DNA from: Halofilum ochraceum
GTDB taxonomy: Bacteria; Pseudomonadota; Gammaproteobacteria; XJ16; Halofilaceae
NCBI RefSeq assembly: GCF_001614315.2
Contig: NZ_LVEG02000001.1
Span: 62,001-126,000 of the forward strand
Length of the DNA stretch: 64,000 nt
Reading direction: 5' to 3'
Positions 8,930-17,516 of this stretch are shown here, piece after piece. Each line of letters opens with the position of its first letter. The first letter of the stretch is position 1. The notes under the pieces are model-generated. The model had not been told where the DNA came from. It was given only the letters and a program-made list of their open reading frames with translations, and ran no database searches. A program made the position numbers and the translations under genes.

Positions 8930-9460
8930 TCAGTCCGGGTCGGCGCGTGTCTCGCTGCCGGCGGTTGTGTGCCTTACCGCACTTCGCGTGAGCGCCTCTG
9001 AAGGCTGGTCGCCCGGCCGTGCCAGTGCATCGAGCACGGTCCGCGTGACCCTCGGGCTCAGGAAGCTGCGCCCGGATGCCGCTTCCCTGAGCGCCAGATA
9101 CAGCACGTCGGCGTCGTCGTTTTTCGTGACATAGCCGTTGGCGCCAATCTGCAATGCCCGATCCAGCTCGCCGACCTCCTGATGCCGTGCGATGACGACG
9201 GTCGCCGGCGCGTCGGGCTGTCCGTGCCACGGCACGGTGTCGAGTCCGTCCAGACCCGGCATATCGAAATCGATCGCGACCACATCCACGGTCGAACGTC
9301 GCGCGTGGTCCGCGATTTCGTCCATGTTCGCCGCCTCGGCGACCACGTGGAACGATCCGCCGGCTTCGATCAGGCAACGCAGGGCATGACGCGTGAGTAC
9401 CGGATAGTCCGCGAGCAGGATCCTCACTGGTCGCGTTGTGGTGTAGGTCTCGGAGGTCAT
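8930..9460 (-). CDS. NarL-type receiver protein lacking its HTH domain
   Basis: 176 residues. The receiver has phosphoacceptor Asp64 (VVAIDFDMPGLDG) and Lys113 (NGYVTKND). The acidic pair near the start is reduced to one Asp (LLADYP). The chain continues through the linker typical of NarL/FixJ proteins (GRSFLSPRVTR). It ends soon after EALTRS, where the LuxR-type helix-turn-helix should begin, so no DNA-binding domain is present. ATG at 9460 is preferred over an upstream in-frame codon because homology starts there. It is either a stand-alone receiver or the remnant of a full regulator truncated by mutation; the flanking paralogues keep their HTH. Confidence 0.7.
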   Translation of the reverse strand: MTSETYTTTRPVRILLADYPVLTRHALRCLIEAGGSFHVVAEAANMDEIADHARRSTVDVVAIDFDMPGLDGLDTVPWHGQPDAPATVVIARHQEVGELDRALQIGANGYVTKNDDADVLYLALREAASGRSFLSPRVTRTVLDALARPGDQPSEALTRSAVRHTTAGSETRADPD

Positions 9461-9555
9461 GAGCTTCCGCGATCTCCAGGCTGCGCGGTGTTCAATGATG
9501 TTTCCGGACTGCGGTCCGGTGATGCCGCAGGGGAGAGGCCCGCGCTCCTTCAGGC

Positions 9556-10233
9556 TCAGGTCGATGGCGGACCGAGCCCCAGTCGTCCCGCCTCGTGCAC
9601 CAGTTCGACCACCCGACTCACGCCAAGTCGCCGCATGATCGCGGCCCGATGGCTTTCCACCGTCTTGATGCTCAGACCAAGGGCGTTGGCGATCTCTTTC
9701 GTACGCCATCCATGGGCCACCATACGGAGGACTTCGCGCTGACGCCGGGTCAGAGATCCGCGTTGCTGGGCACCTTCACTGATCCGTTTCAGGTAGCGAT
9801 CGATAATCGGACGGCCGACGTCCGGGCACAAAAACCCGTCCCCACGGTGCGCCGAGTGAATGGCGATCCGCAGGGCGTCCGCTCCGGCCCCATAGCGGCA
9901 GAATCCATGGCAGCCCATATCGAAGGCACGAACCGCTGCAGCGGGGGTCGTCCTGGTCGCCATCATGATCGCCCGCGGCCGCGATCCGTGCGCCGTGATC
10001 CGACGGCATGTTTCCAGCACATCCCGTCTGGTGCCCGTGAGTCCGATGAGCGCTACGTCGGCAGCGACGGTCTCCAGTACTTCAAGGGCCTCGGCGGCAT
10101 TCGCGGTCTCGGCCGCGACCTGGATGTCAGTGCAGTCGTGCAGCGTCGTGCGCACCTGCTGGCGGGCGGCTCCGTCGTCATCGACGATCAGGACGTCGAC
10201 TGGTTGCCGCCCGCGGCGTACCTTCGTATCCAA
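9556..10233 (-). CDS. LuxR-family regulator with a pseudo-receiver domain
   Basis: 225 residues: a receiver-like domain (about 11-130) and a LuxR HTH (about 157-222, LTRRQREVLRMVAHG and SIKTVESHRAAIMRRLGV). The receiver keeps the acidic pocket (IVDDD). However, the phosphoacceptor position is Gly64 (ALIGLTG) and the conserved lysine is Tyr114 (FCRYGAG). Classical Asp phosphorylation is therefore impossible, and the protein probably responds to a ligand or partner, or is constitutive. It lies between two paralogues with functional phosphorylation sites. One copy of the 16-bp motif lies about 140 bases upstream of its start. Confidence 0.88.
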   Translation of the reverse strand: MDTKVRRGRQPVDVLIVDDDGAARQQVRTTLHDCTDIQVAAETANAAEALEVLETVAADVALIGLTGTRRDVLETCRRITAHGSRPRAIMMATRTTPAAAVRAFDMGCHGFCRYGAGADALRIAIHSAHRGDGFLCPDVGRPIIDRYLKRISEGAQQRGSLTRRQREVLRMVAHGWRTKEIANALGLSIKTVESHRAAIMRRLGVSRVVELVHEAGRLGLGPPST

Positions 10234-10371
10234 ACGCGCACGTTTCCCCTACCGGTGTGCCGCAGGCTTCCGCTCTCTGCGGTACCGGACAGACTCAGTT
10301 GAATATCGCGGGCGATTTTCCGCGCGTCCCGCCTATCACCGCCAACATACCGGCCGGGACGCAAGCGTAAA

Positions 10372-10387
10372 ATTGGGGGAAACCCTG
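10372..10387 (-). repeat. 16-bp repeated motif, copy 2 (possible regulator site)
   Basis: ATTGGGGGAAACCCTG, identical to 8827-8842. It lies in the 196-base gap upstream of the pseudo-receiver LuxR gene, where promoter or operator function is plausible. Confidence 0.5.
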
Positions 10388-10429
10388 GTGTCGGCTGTCT
10401 GGCGTGGTGCTCCGTGATCCAGGCGTCAC

Positions 10430-11101
10430 CTACAGCGTGAGCAGACCCATCCGGACGGCCTGCTGCACGAGACCGGCGATATTCCGTACATCAAGGCGAC
10501 GCATGAGTTCGCCCCGGTGCGCTTCGACGGTCTTGACGCTGATTTTGAGGCGTTGCGCGATCCGCTTGGTCGTGTGGCCCTTGGCGACGAGTTCAAGCAC
10601 CTGGCGCTGCCTGTCCGTCAGTCGCCGTGTTCCGTCGTCCCGGGTATCGACATGCTCGAGGTAGGCACCGATCACCTTGCGCGCGATGGAAGGGCAGAGG
10701 AAATTCTCGCCCCGCGCAGCGGCGCGGACGGCCAGTTCCATTTCGGTGGCGCCCGCGCTTTTCAGCACGAACCCGGCGGCGCCGTTCTGCAATGCGCCGA
10801 GGATGGAAGCGTCCGCGCCCTGCACCGAAAGGATGACCACTCGTAGCGTTCCGCGCCCGGATTCCACGAGCCGCCGGGTTGCCTCGAGCCCGTCCACGCC
10901 GGGCAGTGCAATGTCGACCAGGGCGACGTCCGGCCGGGTGGAGCCGGCGAGTGCCAACAGCTCGTCGCCATCCGCCGCTTCGGCCACTACCGCAATGTCG
11001 ACGCAGGGATCGAGTGCATCCCGGATGCCCGAACGAACTGCGTCGTGGTCGTCCGCCAGAATCACGCGGACTGCATCACGGCTCGCAATCTGCGTTGTCA
11101 T
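10430..11101 (-). CDS. NarL/FixJ-family response regulator
   Basis: 223 residues. An intact receiver (ILADDHD acidic pocket, Asp63 in LVDIALPGVDG, Lys114 in FVLKSAG) is followed by a LuxR HTH (LTDRQRQVLELVAKG and SVKTVEAHRGELMRRLDV). It is a phosphorylation-dependent transcription factor. No kinase is adjacent, but the histidine kinase ending at 7006 is on the same strand. ATG at 11101 was chosen; a GTG three codons upstream is also possible. It is the first of three paralogous regulators read in the same direction, which suggests tandem duplication followed by decay. Confidence 0.92.
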   Translation of the reverse strand: MTTQIASRDAVRVILADDHDAVRSGIRDALDPCVDIAVVAEAADGDELLALAGSTRPDVALVDIALPGVDGLEATRRLVESGRGTLRVVILSVQGADASILGALQNGAAGFVLKSAGATEMELAVRAAARGENFLCPSIARKVIGAYLEHVDTRDDGTRRLTDRQRQVLELVAKGHTTKRIAQRLKISVKTVEAHRGELMRRLDVRNIAGLVQQAVRMGLLTL

Positions 11102-11404
11102 GACCACCACATCGCCGTCGCGATGCTGCGTAACCTCTTACCCCCAGTGTAGAAGTATTGTCATTGCATTGCATTGCACTGCCTTGCATTGCAACACGGC
11201 ACCCACATCGTGCCCAGTGCGGGGGTCATTTCACGCTGATCCGCGCGCGCGCGAGGCGGCCTGTACGGCCCGGCCGGCCAGCGGCCTCCACGACGCGATT
11301 CCGCGGCACGCGGCAGGCATTCCCCGGTCGCGATCGCCGAAATACGGAGCAATAAGCCGCGTATGGGTCCATACTGGGCCGGAAACTGACGCCGGGAGGC
11401 GAAG
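11102..11404. other. divergent intergenic region with a simple repeat
   Basis: About 300 bases between a minus-strand regulator and a plus-strand gene of unknown function. It contains the ATTGC repeat at 11163-11192 and a C-rich stretch (TTACCCCCAGT near 11139) that weakly resembles the reverse complement of the 16-bp motif. Promoters for both genes are expected here. No gene is seen. Confidence 0.5.
11163..11192. repeat. pentanucleotide repeat (ATTGC, six units)
   Basis: Six consecutive five-base units: three perfect ATTGC, then ACTGC, CTTGC and ATTGC. It is intergenic between divergent genes, so length change could alter promoter spacing but would not shift a coding frame. Confidence 0.8.
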
Positions 11405-11875
11405 ATGGATGAGCAATGCGACGCGCGGGTGCAGCGGCTCGCGACCCCGAGAGAGTGTCGGATCTTCGAGCGCAACGCGAGTGACCGCAGTCGCGAAGAC
11501 CTGGCCCTGCAGGCACGCCAGCGCTGGGTGCAGCTGAGCGCCGACGATCACATCACGGAAGCGGACGACGATGACGCGCTCGCCCGGGAACTGTGGGAAT
11601 CGCTGTCCGCGTATGAGTACGTGCTCGGTCGCTCCGCGACGGGACTCCGACAGACGATCCGCCGCCGCGGTCTGACAAGGGCCGCCGAGCACTTCGTCGC
11701 GAAAGGGGAAATGCCGGTCGACCTGACGGGTCTGGCCGATGCAGGCCTGATCGACTACGCATGGGAGCAGGCCGTGCTCCGCCATCCGGATGTATTCTCC
11801 GAAGCGGTGGTCGAACGCTCACGCGAGCGGCTCGCCGCGTTTGAGCAGGAGTTGGCGCCGACCGCGGCGGATTGA
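11405..11875 (+). CDS. conserved-looking protein of unknown function
   Basis: 156 residues, soluble and mostly helical, rich in Asp, Glu and Arg. There is no signal peptide and no motif I recognise. A good ribosome site (GGGAGGCGAAG) sits just before the ATG. Codon use matches the neighbours, so it is very likely a real gene. It converges on the membrane phosphodiesterase gene, with only six bases between the stop codons. Function unknown. Confidence 0.7.
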   Translation: MDEQCDARVQRLATPRECRIFERNASDRSREDLALQARQRWVQLSADDHITEADDDDALARELWESLSAYEYVLGRSATGLRQTIRRRGLTRAAEHFVAKGEMPVDLTGLADAGLIDYAWEQAVLRHPDVFSEAVVERSRERLAAFEQELAPTAAD

Positions 11876-11881
11876 CGGGGT

Positions 11882-13558
11882 CTATCGAGGGTGGGCGGCC
11901 TCGCGGGCCGTCGCCCGGTCCCGGGCCTGCCGCCAGTCCAGATATTCCTGCCCCGGCATCGGGCGGGCAAAATAGAAGCCCTGCAGCAGATCGCAGCCCA
12001 GTTCCCGGAGAATCTCCCGCTGCCCGGCCTTCTCGACCCCTTCCGCGACCACTTCCAGATCGAGGGCGTGGCCGACATCGATCATGCAGGCCATCAGGCG
12101 CTGTGCCCTGTCATCGTCTTCGAGATCGCGCACGAAGGCCCGGTCGATCTTGAGTCCGGTGAGCGGCAGTGTCCGCAGATACTCGAACGATGAGTACCCG
12201 GTTCCGAAATCGTCCAGACTGACGTGGAAGCCGCAGCGCCGGAGCTGCTCGATGGCTTCTCCGGCGGCGACCGGGTCGCGTACGATCGCGCCCTCGGTGA
12301 TTTCGATCTCGATACGCCCTGCCGGGAGGCCCCCGTAGGCCGCCATGCGCCCGATCGAGGCGATCAGGTTCTGGTCAATCAGATCACGCGCGGTGATGTT
12401 GATGCTGATCCGCTGTCTGCAATGCTTTACGAAGCCGAATGCCGACTGTGCGACGAACCGGGTCATGGGGCCGATCAATGCCGAGCATTCGACCCGCGGC
12501 ATGAACTGATCCGGTGGGATGATTCCGCCATCGGCCGGGCTGCGCCAGCGCACCAGCGCCTCACAGCCCGCGGGTTCTCCGGTCTCTGCCCGGACTTTGG
12601 GCTGATAGTGCAGTTCGAACTCGCCGTTCTCTATGCCGCGGCGCACGCCGGCGAGGAGGCGGATCGTCTCACCGGTGCGGCGCTCCTGCTCGGGGGCATA
12701 CCGGCACACGGTCTGCTGCCGCTCGATCGCCGAGAACAGCGCAACGCGGGCCTGCCGGATCAGTTCGCGCGCCGACGTGCCCGGTTCCACGGTGCCAGCA
12801 CGGCCAACGACGAGTTCAACATGGACGGGGATCCCGTATACCTCGACGGAGTCTTCCGTGATCTGCAGCAGATCCTCCGCATTCAGCCCGTCCGTTGCCG
12901 TGTCCTCTTGCCGCAGGACGACGATCTCCGAGGCGCTGAAGCGGTAGACCTCCAGATCCGGATCGATCCCGCGACGGATTCGTCTGGCGAGGATCGTCAC
13001 GAGCTGGTCGGCGGCACTGACGCCGGCGGCCTCCATGATCTCGCCCAGATCGACGATCCGGATCAGCGCGACAAACGGCGCGTCGGCGCGATCGACGTCA
13101 TCGGTCTCGAGCGCCTCGAGCAGGGCCGTCTTGTTCGGCAGTCCGCTGTCAGCGTCCACGCGGGCGTCCCGTTCACGAGCCCGGCCCTGGCGGCGAATGA
13201 ACTGGAACAGCATCCCGGTAAATGCACCCAGACCGGTATAGAAACCGATCCGGATCAGCCAGTTGGTGGTGTCCTGCGCGACGCCCGTCGCGGTATCGAG
13301 CGGCATCACCGGCCCAAGCAGAAGCCCGCCGACCAGACCGCCGATGATCCCGCCGACGACACGGAAACGCGCCGCCGCGAGCAGTACCGGGATGAGCATC
13401 AGATACGGCCAGGCGCGCTGTGTACCACCCGTGGCATAGACGAGCAGCCAGGCGCCGGCGAACAGCAGGGCCGTCAGGGCCAGGATGAGGATGGCGTTGA
13501 GGCGAGGTTGGTGTCGTAAACGTCCTGTCGCCGCGCGCAAAGCGTTCCATTGCATCAA
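11882..13558 (-). CDS. membrane GGDEF-EAL protein, probable c-di-GMP phosphodiesterase
   Basis: 558 residues. The N-terminus holds about four hydrophobic helices (about 20-125: ILILALTALLF, AWPYLMLIPVLLA, GGIIGGLVGGLLLG, YTGLGAFTGMLF). A GGDEF-like domain (about 135-290) has a destroyed signature (FSASEI in place of GGDEF). The EAL domain (about 300-545) keeps CEALVRW, the DDFGTGYSSFEYL loop and EGVEKAGQ. It should therefore hydrolyse c-di-GMP only. A second Met one codon downstream is an equally possible start. Confidence 0.9.
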   Translation of the reverse strand: MMQWNALRAATGRLRHQPRLNAILILALTALLFAGAWLLVYATGGTQRAWPYLMLIPVLLAAARFRVVGGIIGGLVGGLLLGPVMPLDTATGVAQDTTNWLIRIGFYTGLGAFTGMLFQFIRRQGRARERDARVDADSGLPNKTALLEALETDDVDRADAPFVALIRIVDLGEIMEAAGVSAADQLVTILARRIRRGIDPDLEVYRFSASEIVVLRQEDTATDGLNAEDLLQITEDSVEVYGIPVHVELVVGRAGTVEPGTSARELIRQARVALFSAIERQQTVCRYAPEQERRTGETIRLLAGVRRGIENGEFELHYQPKVRAETGEPAGCEALVRWRSPADGGIIPPDQFMPRVECSALIGPMTRFVAQSAFGFVKHCRQRISINITARDLIDQNLIASIGRMAAYGGLPAGRIEIEITEGAIVRDPVAAGEAIEQLRRCGFHVSLDDFGTGYSSFEYLRTLPLTGLKIDRAFVRDLEDDDRAQRLMACMIDVGHALDLEVVAEGVEKAGQREILRELGCDLLQGFYFARPMPGQEYLDWRQARDRATAREAAHPR

Positions 13559-13803
13559 AGCGTGCGTCCCTTACATTTCCCAGCCATCAGTCCGCTTCGT
13601 ATGGGACATATCCCGGGATTCAGGGTTAACAAGGATATCGCTGCAGATGCAACCGCGCGGTCCGCGCGCGTTTTCCGGGCATTCTCACATCGTCGGATCC
13701 ATTTTGGCTCCATTCGGGCCATTTCGTGCAGTTCCGGTATGTTCCGCCCCGAGCGACGCCGGTGCGGGATATCCCGGTGCGAGCAGTGATCAGGATCCGG
13801 GCT

Positions 13804-15420
13804 TCAGCGACTCCGGCTTGCCCGGATCATGGTCGCCCCCCGTTCGGCGATCATGATCGTGGGGGTGCAGGTATTGCCGGAGGTGATCGTCGGCATGATC
13901 GAGGCGTCCACCACGCGCACGCCGTCGAGACCACGGACCCGCAGCTGGCTGTCGGTGACGGCGTTGGCGTCTTCATCGGCCCCCATGCGGCAGGTACCTA
14001 CGGGGTGAAAGATCGTGGTGCCGATATCGCCCGCGGCGTGGGCCAATTCCTCATCGGTCTGGCACTCGGGGCCGGGTAGGTACTCCTCGGGTTTGTATGG
14101 GGCCAGTGACGGTTGCCCGATGATGCGCCGGGTGAGGCGGATCGCCCGGGCCGCTTTGCGACGGTCGCCCTCGGTACGGAGATAACCCGGGGCGATGCGG
14201 GGTGCACTGGCCGGTTCCCGATCGGAGATCACGACGCTGCCGCGCGATTCCGGGCGAATATCCGCCACACTCGCGGTGAACGCGGGGAACGGGTGCAGCG
14301 GGTCGCCGAATTTGTCGAGCGACAGCGGCTGGACGTGGTATTCGAGGTCCGGGGTCTCGACGTCGTCGGCGGAACGGGCGAACAGGCCGAGCTGGCTGGG
14401 CGCCATGCTCAGCGGGCCGCGGCGGAACAGGGCGTAGTCCAGTGCCATCTTCGCCTTGGCTGGCAGACTCCGCATCTGCTGATTCAGCGTGGTGACGCCC
14501 TGCACCCGATAGATGCAGCGCAGCTGCAGGTGGTCCTGCAGGTTGGCGCCGACATCCGGTGCGTGTCGCACCACCGGGATGCCACGATCACGCAGCAATG
14601 CCTCGTCGCCGACGCCGGATCGCTGCAGGATGGCCGGCGAGCCGATCGCGCCCGCCGCGAGCACCGTCTCGATCCGGCTGCGGACAATACAGCGCTCGCC
14701 ATCGGCACGGAATTCGACGCCCGTGACGCTGCGCCCCTCGAAACGCAGCCGGTCGGTGAGTGCGCCCGTGATGACCGTGAGATTCGATCGGTGACGGATC
14801 GGGTCCAGGAATCCGCGCATGGAGCTCCAGCGGGTGCCGCGTTTCTGGTTGACCTCGAAGCGGCTGACGCCGGTGTTGTCACCGGTGTTGAAATCGGCGG
14901 TTGCCGGGATGCCGGCCTCGGTCGCGGCCTCGGCAAAGCGGTCGAGGATGGTCCAGCTCAGACGCTGGCGTTCAACCCGCCACTCGCCACCGGCGCCGTG
15001 CATTTCTGATGGCCCGTTCCAGTAATCCTCGGCGCCGCGGAAGACCGGCAGGACGTTGTCCCAGCGCCAGCCCGGGTCGCCGGTCAGCCGGGCCCACTCG
15101 TCGTAATCGCGGGCCTGACCGCGCAGGCAGAGCATCGCGTTGATCAGTGTGCTGCCGCCCAGCCCCTTGCCGCGCGCGTACACGATCGAGCGCCCGTTGA
15201 GGCCGGGTTCCGGCTCGGTCCGGTAGCACCAGTCGGTGCGCGGGTTGTTGATGCAGTAGAGATAGCCGACGGGGATCCGGGTCCAGATCCAGCGCTCGTC
15301 GTTGCCGGCCTCGAGCAGCAGCACCGACACGTCCGGATCCGCGGAGAGCCGGTTCGCCAGAACGCAGCCAGCGGCGCCGCCGCCCACGATGACGTAGTCG
15401 TATTCGCCCCGATTGTGCAT
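13804..15420 (-). CDS. GMC family oxidoreductase, choline/alcohol dehydrogenase-like
   Basis: 538 residues, full length for the family. It has an N-terminal FAD Rossmann motif (VIVGGGAAGCVLANRL), GMC signature 1 (RGKGLGGSTLINAM), signature 2 (AAGAIGSPAILQRSGVG), and C-terminal catalytic His and Asn in HPVGTCRMG and TSGNTCTPT. Members oxidise choline or other alcohols with FAD. Proximity to a BCCT carrier makes choline or a related osmolyte a reasonable substrate, but no betaine aldehyde dehydrogenase or BetI gene is adjacent, so BetA identity is not established. It is a separate unit from the carrier, because a strong terminator lies between them. Confidence 0.85.
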   Translation of the reverse strand: MHNRGEYDYVIVGGGAAGCVLANRLSADPDVSVLLLEAGNDERWIWTRIPVGYLYCINNPRTDWCYRTEPEPGLNGRSIVYARGKGLGGSTLINAMLCLRGQARDYDEWARLTGDPGWRWDNVLPVFRGAEDYWNGPSEMHGAGGEWRVERQRLSWTILDRFAEAATEAGIPATADFNTGDNTGVSRFEVNQKRGTRWSSMRGFLDPIRHRSNLTVITGALTDRLRFEGRSVTGVEFRADGERCIVRSRIETVLAAGAIGSPAILQRSGVGDEALLRDRGIPVVRHAPDVGANLQDHLQLRCIYRVQGVTTLNQQMRSLPAKAKMALDYALFRRGPLSMAPSQLGLFARSADDVETPDLEYHVQPLSLDKFGDPLHPFPAFTASVADIRPESRGSVVISDREPASAPRIAPGYLRTEGDRRKAARAIRLTRRIIGQPSLAPYKPEEYLPGPECQTDEELAHAAGDIGTTIFHPVGTCRMGADEDANAVTDSQLRVRGLDGVRVVDASIMPTITSGNTCTPTIMIAERGATMIRASRSR

Positions 15421-15588
15421 GGTTTCTTCCCGGTTGCCCGGCTCGGACGCGCGTTGACGGGTTGGTATGTATGACCCTGGGATCGTGGTGTATCACACCC
15501 TTGGGGCCAGGTCAGTACCGGATGCCCAATCGGGCGTCGGGTCATCGGGGTACTGTCGTTGCATTCGAGCGGACAGGGGTCGGAAAGC

Positions 15589-15671
15589 GATCGCGAGCAA
15601 GCTCGCTCCTACCGCCTTCTGCATGTCGAGACGGATGGTCGGGGCTGGTAGGAGCGAGCTTGCTCGCGATC
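15589..15671. repeat. REP-type inverted repeat pair (REPIN-like)
   Basis: Two perfect 24-bp inverted copies (15589-15612 and 15648-15671) share the core GCGAGCAAGCTCGCTCCTAC, separated by 35 bases. This core strongly resembles REP palindromes of Pseudomonas genomes. Two more pairs lie at 31756-31835 and 33950-34170, all intergenic. No RAYT transposase gene is in the window. Confidence 0.85.
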
Positions 15672-15740
15672 GACGTTTGCTGATGTTCTGCATCCGTCGA
15701 TTGCCATCGTGCCCGCTGCTTCCCCGCGCTTGCGAATAAC

Positions 15741-15772
15741 CAAAAAAAAGGCGGCCCCGAAGGGCCGCCTTT
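15741..15772 (-). terminator. Rho-independent terminator of the BCCT gene
   Basis: An 11-bp stem (GGCGGCCC core, CGAA loop) is flanked on the plus strand by a run of eight As, which is a T tract in the minus-strand transcript. It lies about 20 bases beyond the BCCT stop codon. This is the clearest intrinsic terminator in the window. Confidence 0.92.
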
Positions 15773-15793
15773 GTTGTCACGAACCCTGGGGCG

Positions 15794-17461
15794 TCAGTCC
15801 CTGGGCTCGTCCATCAGACCTTTGACGATGCCATAACACGCGATCAACAGAATGATCGTGAACGGCAATCCGGTCGAGATGGCCATCGCCTGCAAGGCCA
15901 CCAGACCACCGCCAAGGAGCAGGGCGATCGCAAGCGCGCCCTCGATCAGCACCCAGAAAATGCGCTGGGAGGTCGGGGCATCGACCTTGCCGCCGGAGGT
16001 GATCGAGTCGATCACCAGCGAGCCCGAGTCGGAGGAGGTGATGAAGAACACGATCACCAGCACGATGCCCACGAAGGAAGTGATCATCGTCAGCGGCAGT
16101 TGCGAGAGCATCTCGAACAGCTGCAGCTCGAGGGCCGCGTCCTGGACGCTGGTGATGCCCTTGTTCACCACCTGATCGATGGCGGTCCCGCCAAGCGCGG
16201 TCATCCAGAGCACCGAGATCACCGTCGGCACCAGCAGTACCGCGATCAGGAACTCGCGCACCGTACGGCCGCGACTGACACGGGCGATGAACATGCCGAC
16301 GAACGGGGACCAGGAAATCCACCAGGCCCAGTAGAACGCGGTCCAGCCGCCCATGAAGTTGGTGTCTTCACGGCCGAAGGGGTTCATGAACTCCGGCAGC
16401 TCGGCGGCATAGCTCCACAGGTTCTGGAAGAAGCCGGTGAAGATCAGCATCGTCGGTCCGACGATAATGACGAACAACAGCAACAGCCCCGCGAGCCCCA
16501 TATTGAGCTGGGACAGGCGCTGGACACCTTTGTCGACGCCGAGCAGGACGGACGCGAGCGCTACGAGCGTGATGCCGATGATCAACAGCACCATCGTGAC
16601 GTCGGTCGATGGAATCCCGAACAGGAACTCGAGCCCCGCGCTCGCCTGGTTGGCACCGATGCCCAGCGAAGTGACCAGCCCGAACAGGGTGGCGAATACC
16701 GCCAGGATATCGATCACATCGCCCGGCCAGCGCCACACGTTCTCCCCGAGGATCGGGTAGAAGATCGACCGCATCGTCAGCGGCAGGCCCTTGTTGAACG
16801 AGAACAGCGCGAGGGCCAGCGCGACCACCGCATAGATCGCCCAGGGGTGCAGACCCCAGTGGTAGATCGTGGCGGCGAAGCCGAGTTGCCGGGCCGCCTG
16901 CTGGTCACCCTCAGCGGCTCCCAGCGGCGCCCAGTCGGTGCGTACGCCGTCCTCCATCGAGGTGCCGCCCATTGCGGTGCTGTAATGGGTCAGCGGCTCC
17001 GATACGCCGTAGAACATCAGACCGATGCCCATGCCGGCCGCGAACAGCATGGCGAACCAGCCGGTCGTGCTGAAGTCCGGTGTCGCGTGCTGTCCACCGA
17101 GCCGGACCCGCGCCAGCGGCGTGAAGATCAGGACCAGGGCCAGGATGACGAAGACGTTCGCGGAGAGCAGGAAGAACCACGCGAACTTATCGGTCAGGTA
17201 GCTCCGGATGCCGTTGAACATCGGCTCGACCGTTTCCGGAAGGGCGAGCGTGATCAGTACGAAGAGCACGATGACGAGTGAGGAGATGCCGAAAACCTTG
17301 CCGTGCAGATCAACGTCGATCCCGTACTTGCGGGTGGCGATGTTGTCCTGCCCGATCACGTAATCGGTGTCGATCAGGTTCGCGGGCCCTTCGGGAGCGG
17401 GTACGCCGACCTTCTCCTCGCTCGCCCCCGGATTATTTCCATTATTGGATTGCTCAGTCAT
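15794..17461 (-). CDS. BCCT family betaine/choline/carnitine-type transporter
   Basis: 555 residues with about twelve transmembrane helices. It has the family signatures GMGIGLMFYGVSEPL, YHWGLHPWAIY and SWSPFVGMFIARVSRGRT, and the long hydrophilic N-terminus usual for the family. It imports quaternary ammonium compounds or ectoines, normally with Na+ or H+, as compatible solutes or nutrients. The exact substrate cannot be read from sequence. The UspA gene begins 55 bases upstream on the same strand and probably shares the transcript; a strong terminator follows. Confidence 0.93.
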   Translation of the reverse strand: MTEQSNNGNNPGASEEKVGVPAPEGPANLIDTDYVIGQDNIATRKYGIDVDLHGKVFGISSLVIVLFVLITLALPETVEPMFNGIRSYLTDKFAWFFLLSANVFVILALVLIFTPLARVRLGGQHATPDFSTTGWFAMLFAAGMGIGLMFYGVSEPLTHYSTAMGGTSMEDGVRTDWAPLGAAEGDQQAARQLGFAATIYHWGLHPWAIYAVVALALALFSFNKGLPLTMRSIFYPILGENVWRWPGDVIDILAVFATLFGLVTSLGIGANQASAGLEFLFGIPSTDVTMVLLIIGITLVALASVLLGVDKGVQRLSQLNMGLAGLLLLFVIIVGPTMLIFTGFFQNLWSYAAELPEFMNPFGREDTNFMGGWTAFYWAWWISWSPFVGMFIARVSRGRTVREFLIAVLLVPTVISVLWMTALGGTAIDQVVNKGITSVQDAALELQLFEMLSQLPLTMITSFVGIVLVIVFFITSSDSGSLVIDSITSGGKVDAPTSQRIFWVLIEGALAIALLLGGGLVALQAMAISTGLPFTIILLIACYGIVKGLMDEPRD

Positions 17462-17516
17462 GGTTTATGTCCCATTGGCTGCACTGCATTTGCGTTTTCT
17501 TCTGGATCGGTCGCCC

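Noticed and set aside
8748-9377. Possible remnant of an HTH domain downstream of the truncated receiver
   Set aside because: This minus-strand frame is an Arg-rich shadow; no SIKTV-type recognition helix is found in any frame.
13559-13803. Possible regulatory RNA between the phosphodiesterase and GMC genes
   Set aside because: No strong hairpin with T tract and no recognisable promoter pair; probably just the promoter of the phosphodiesterase gene.
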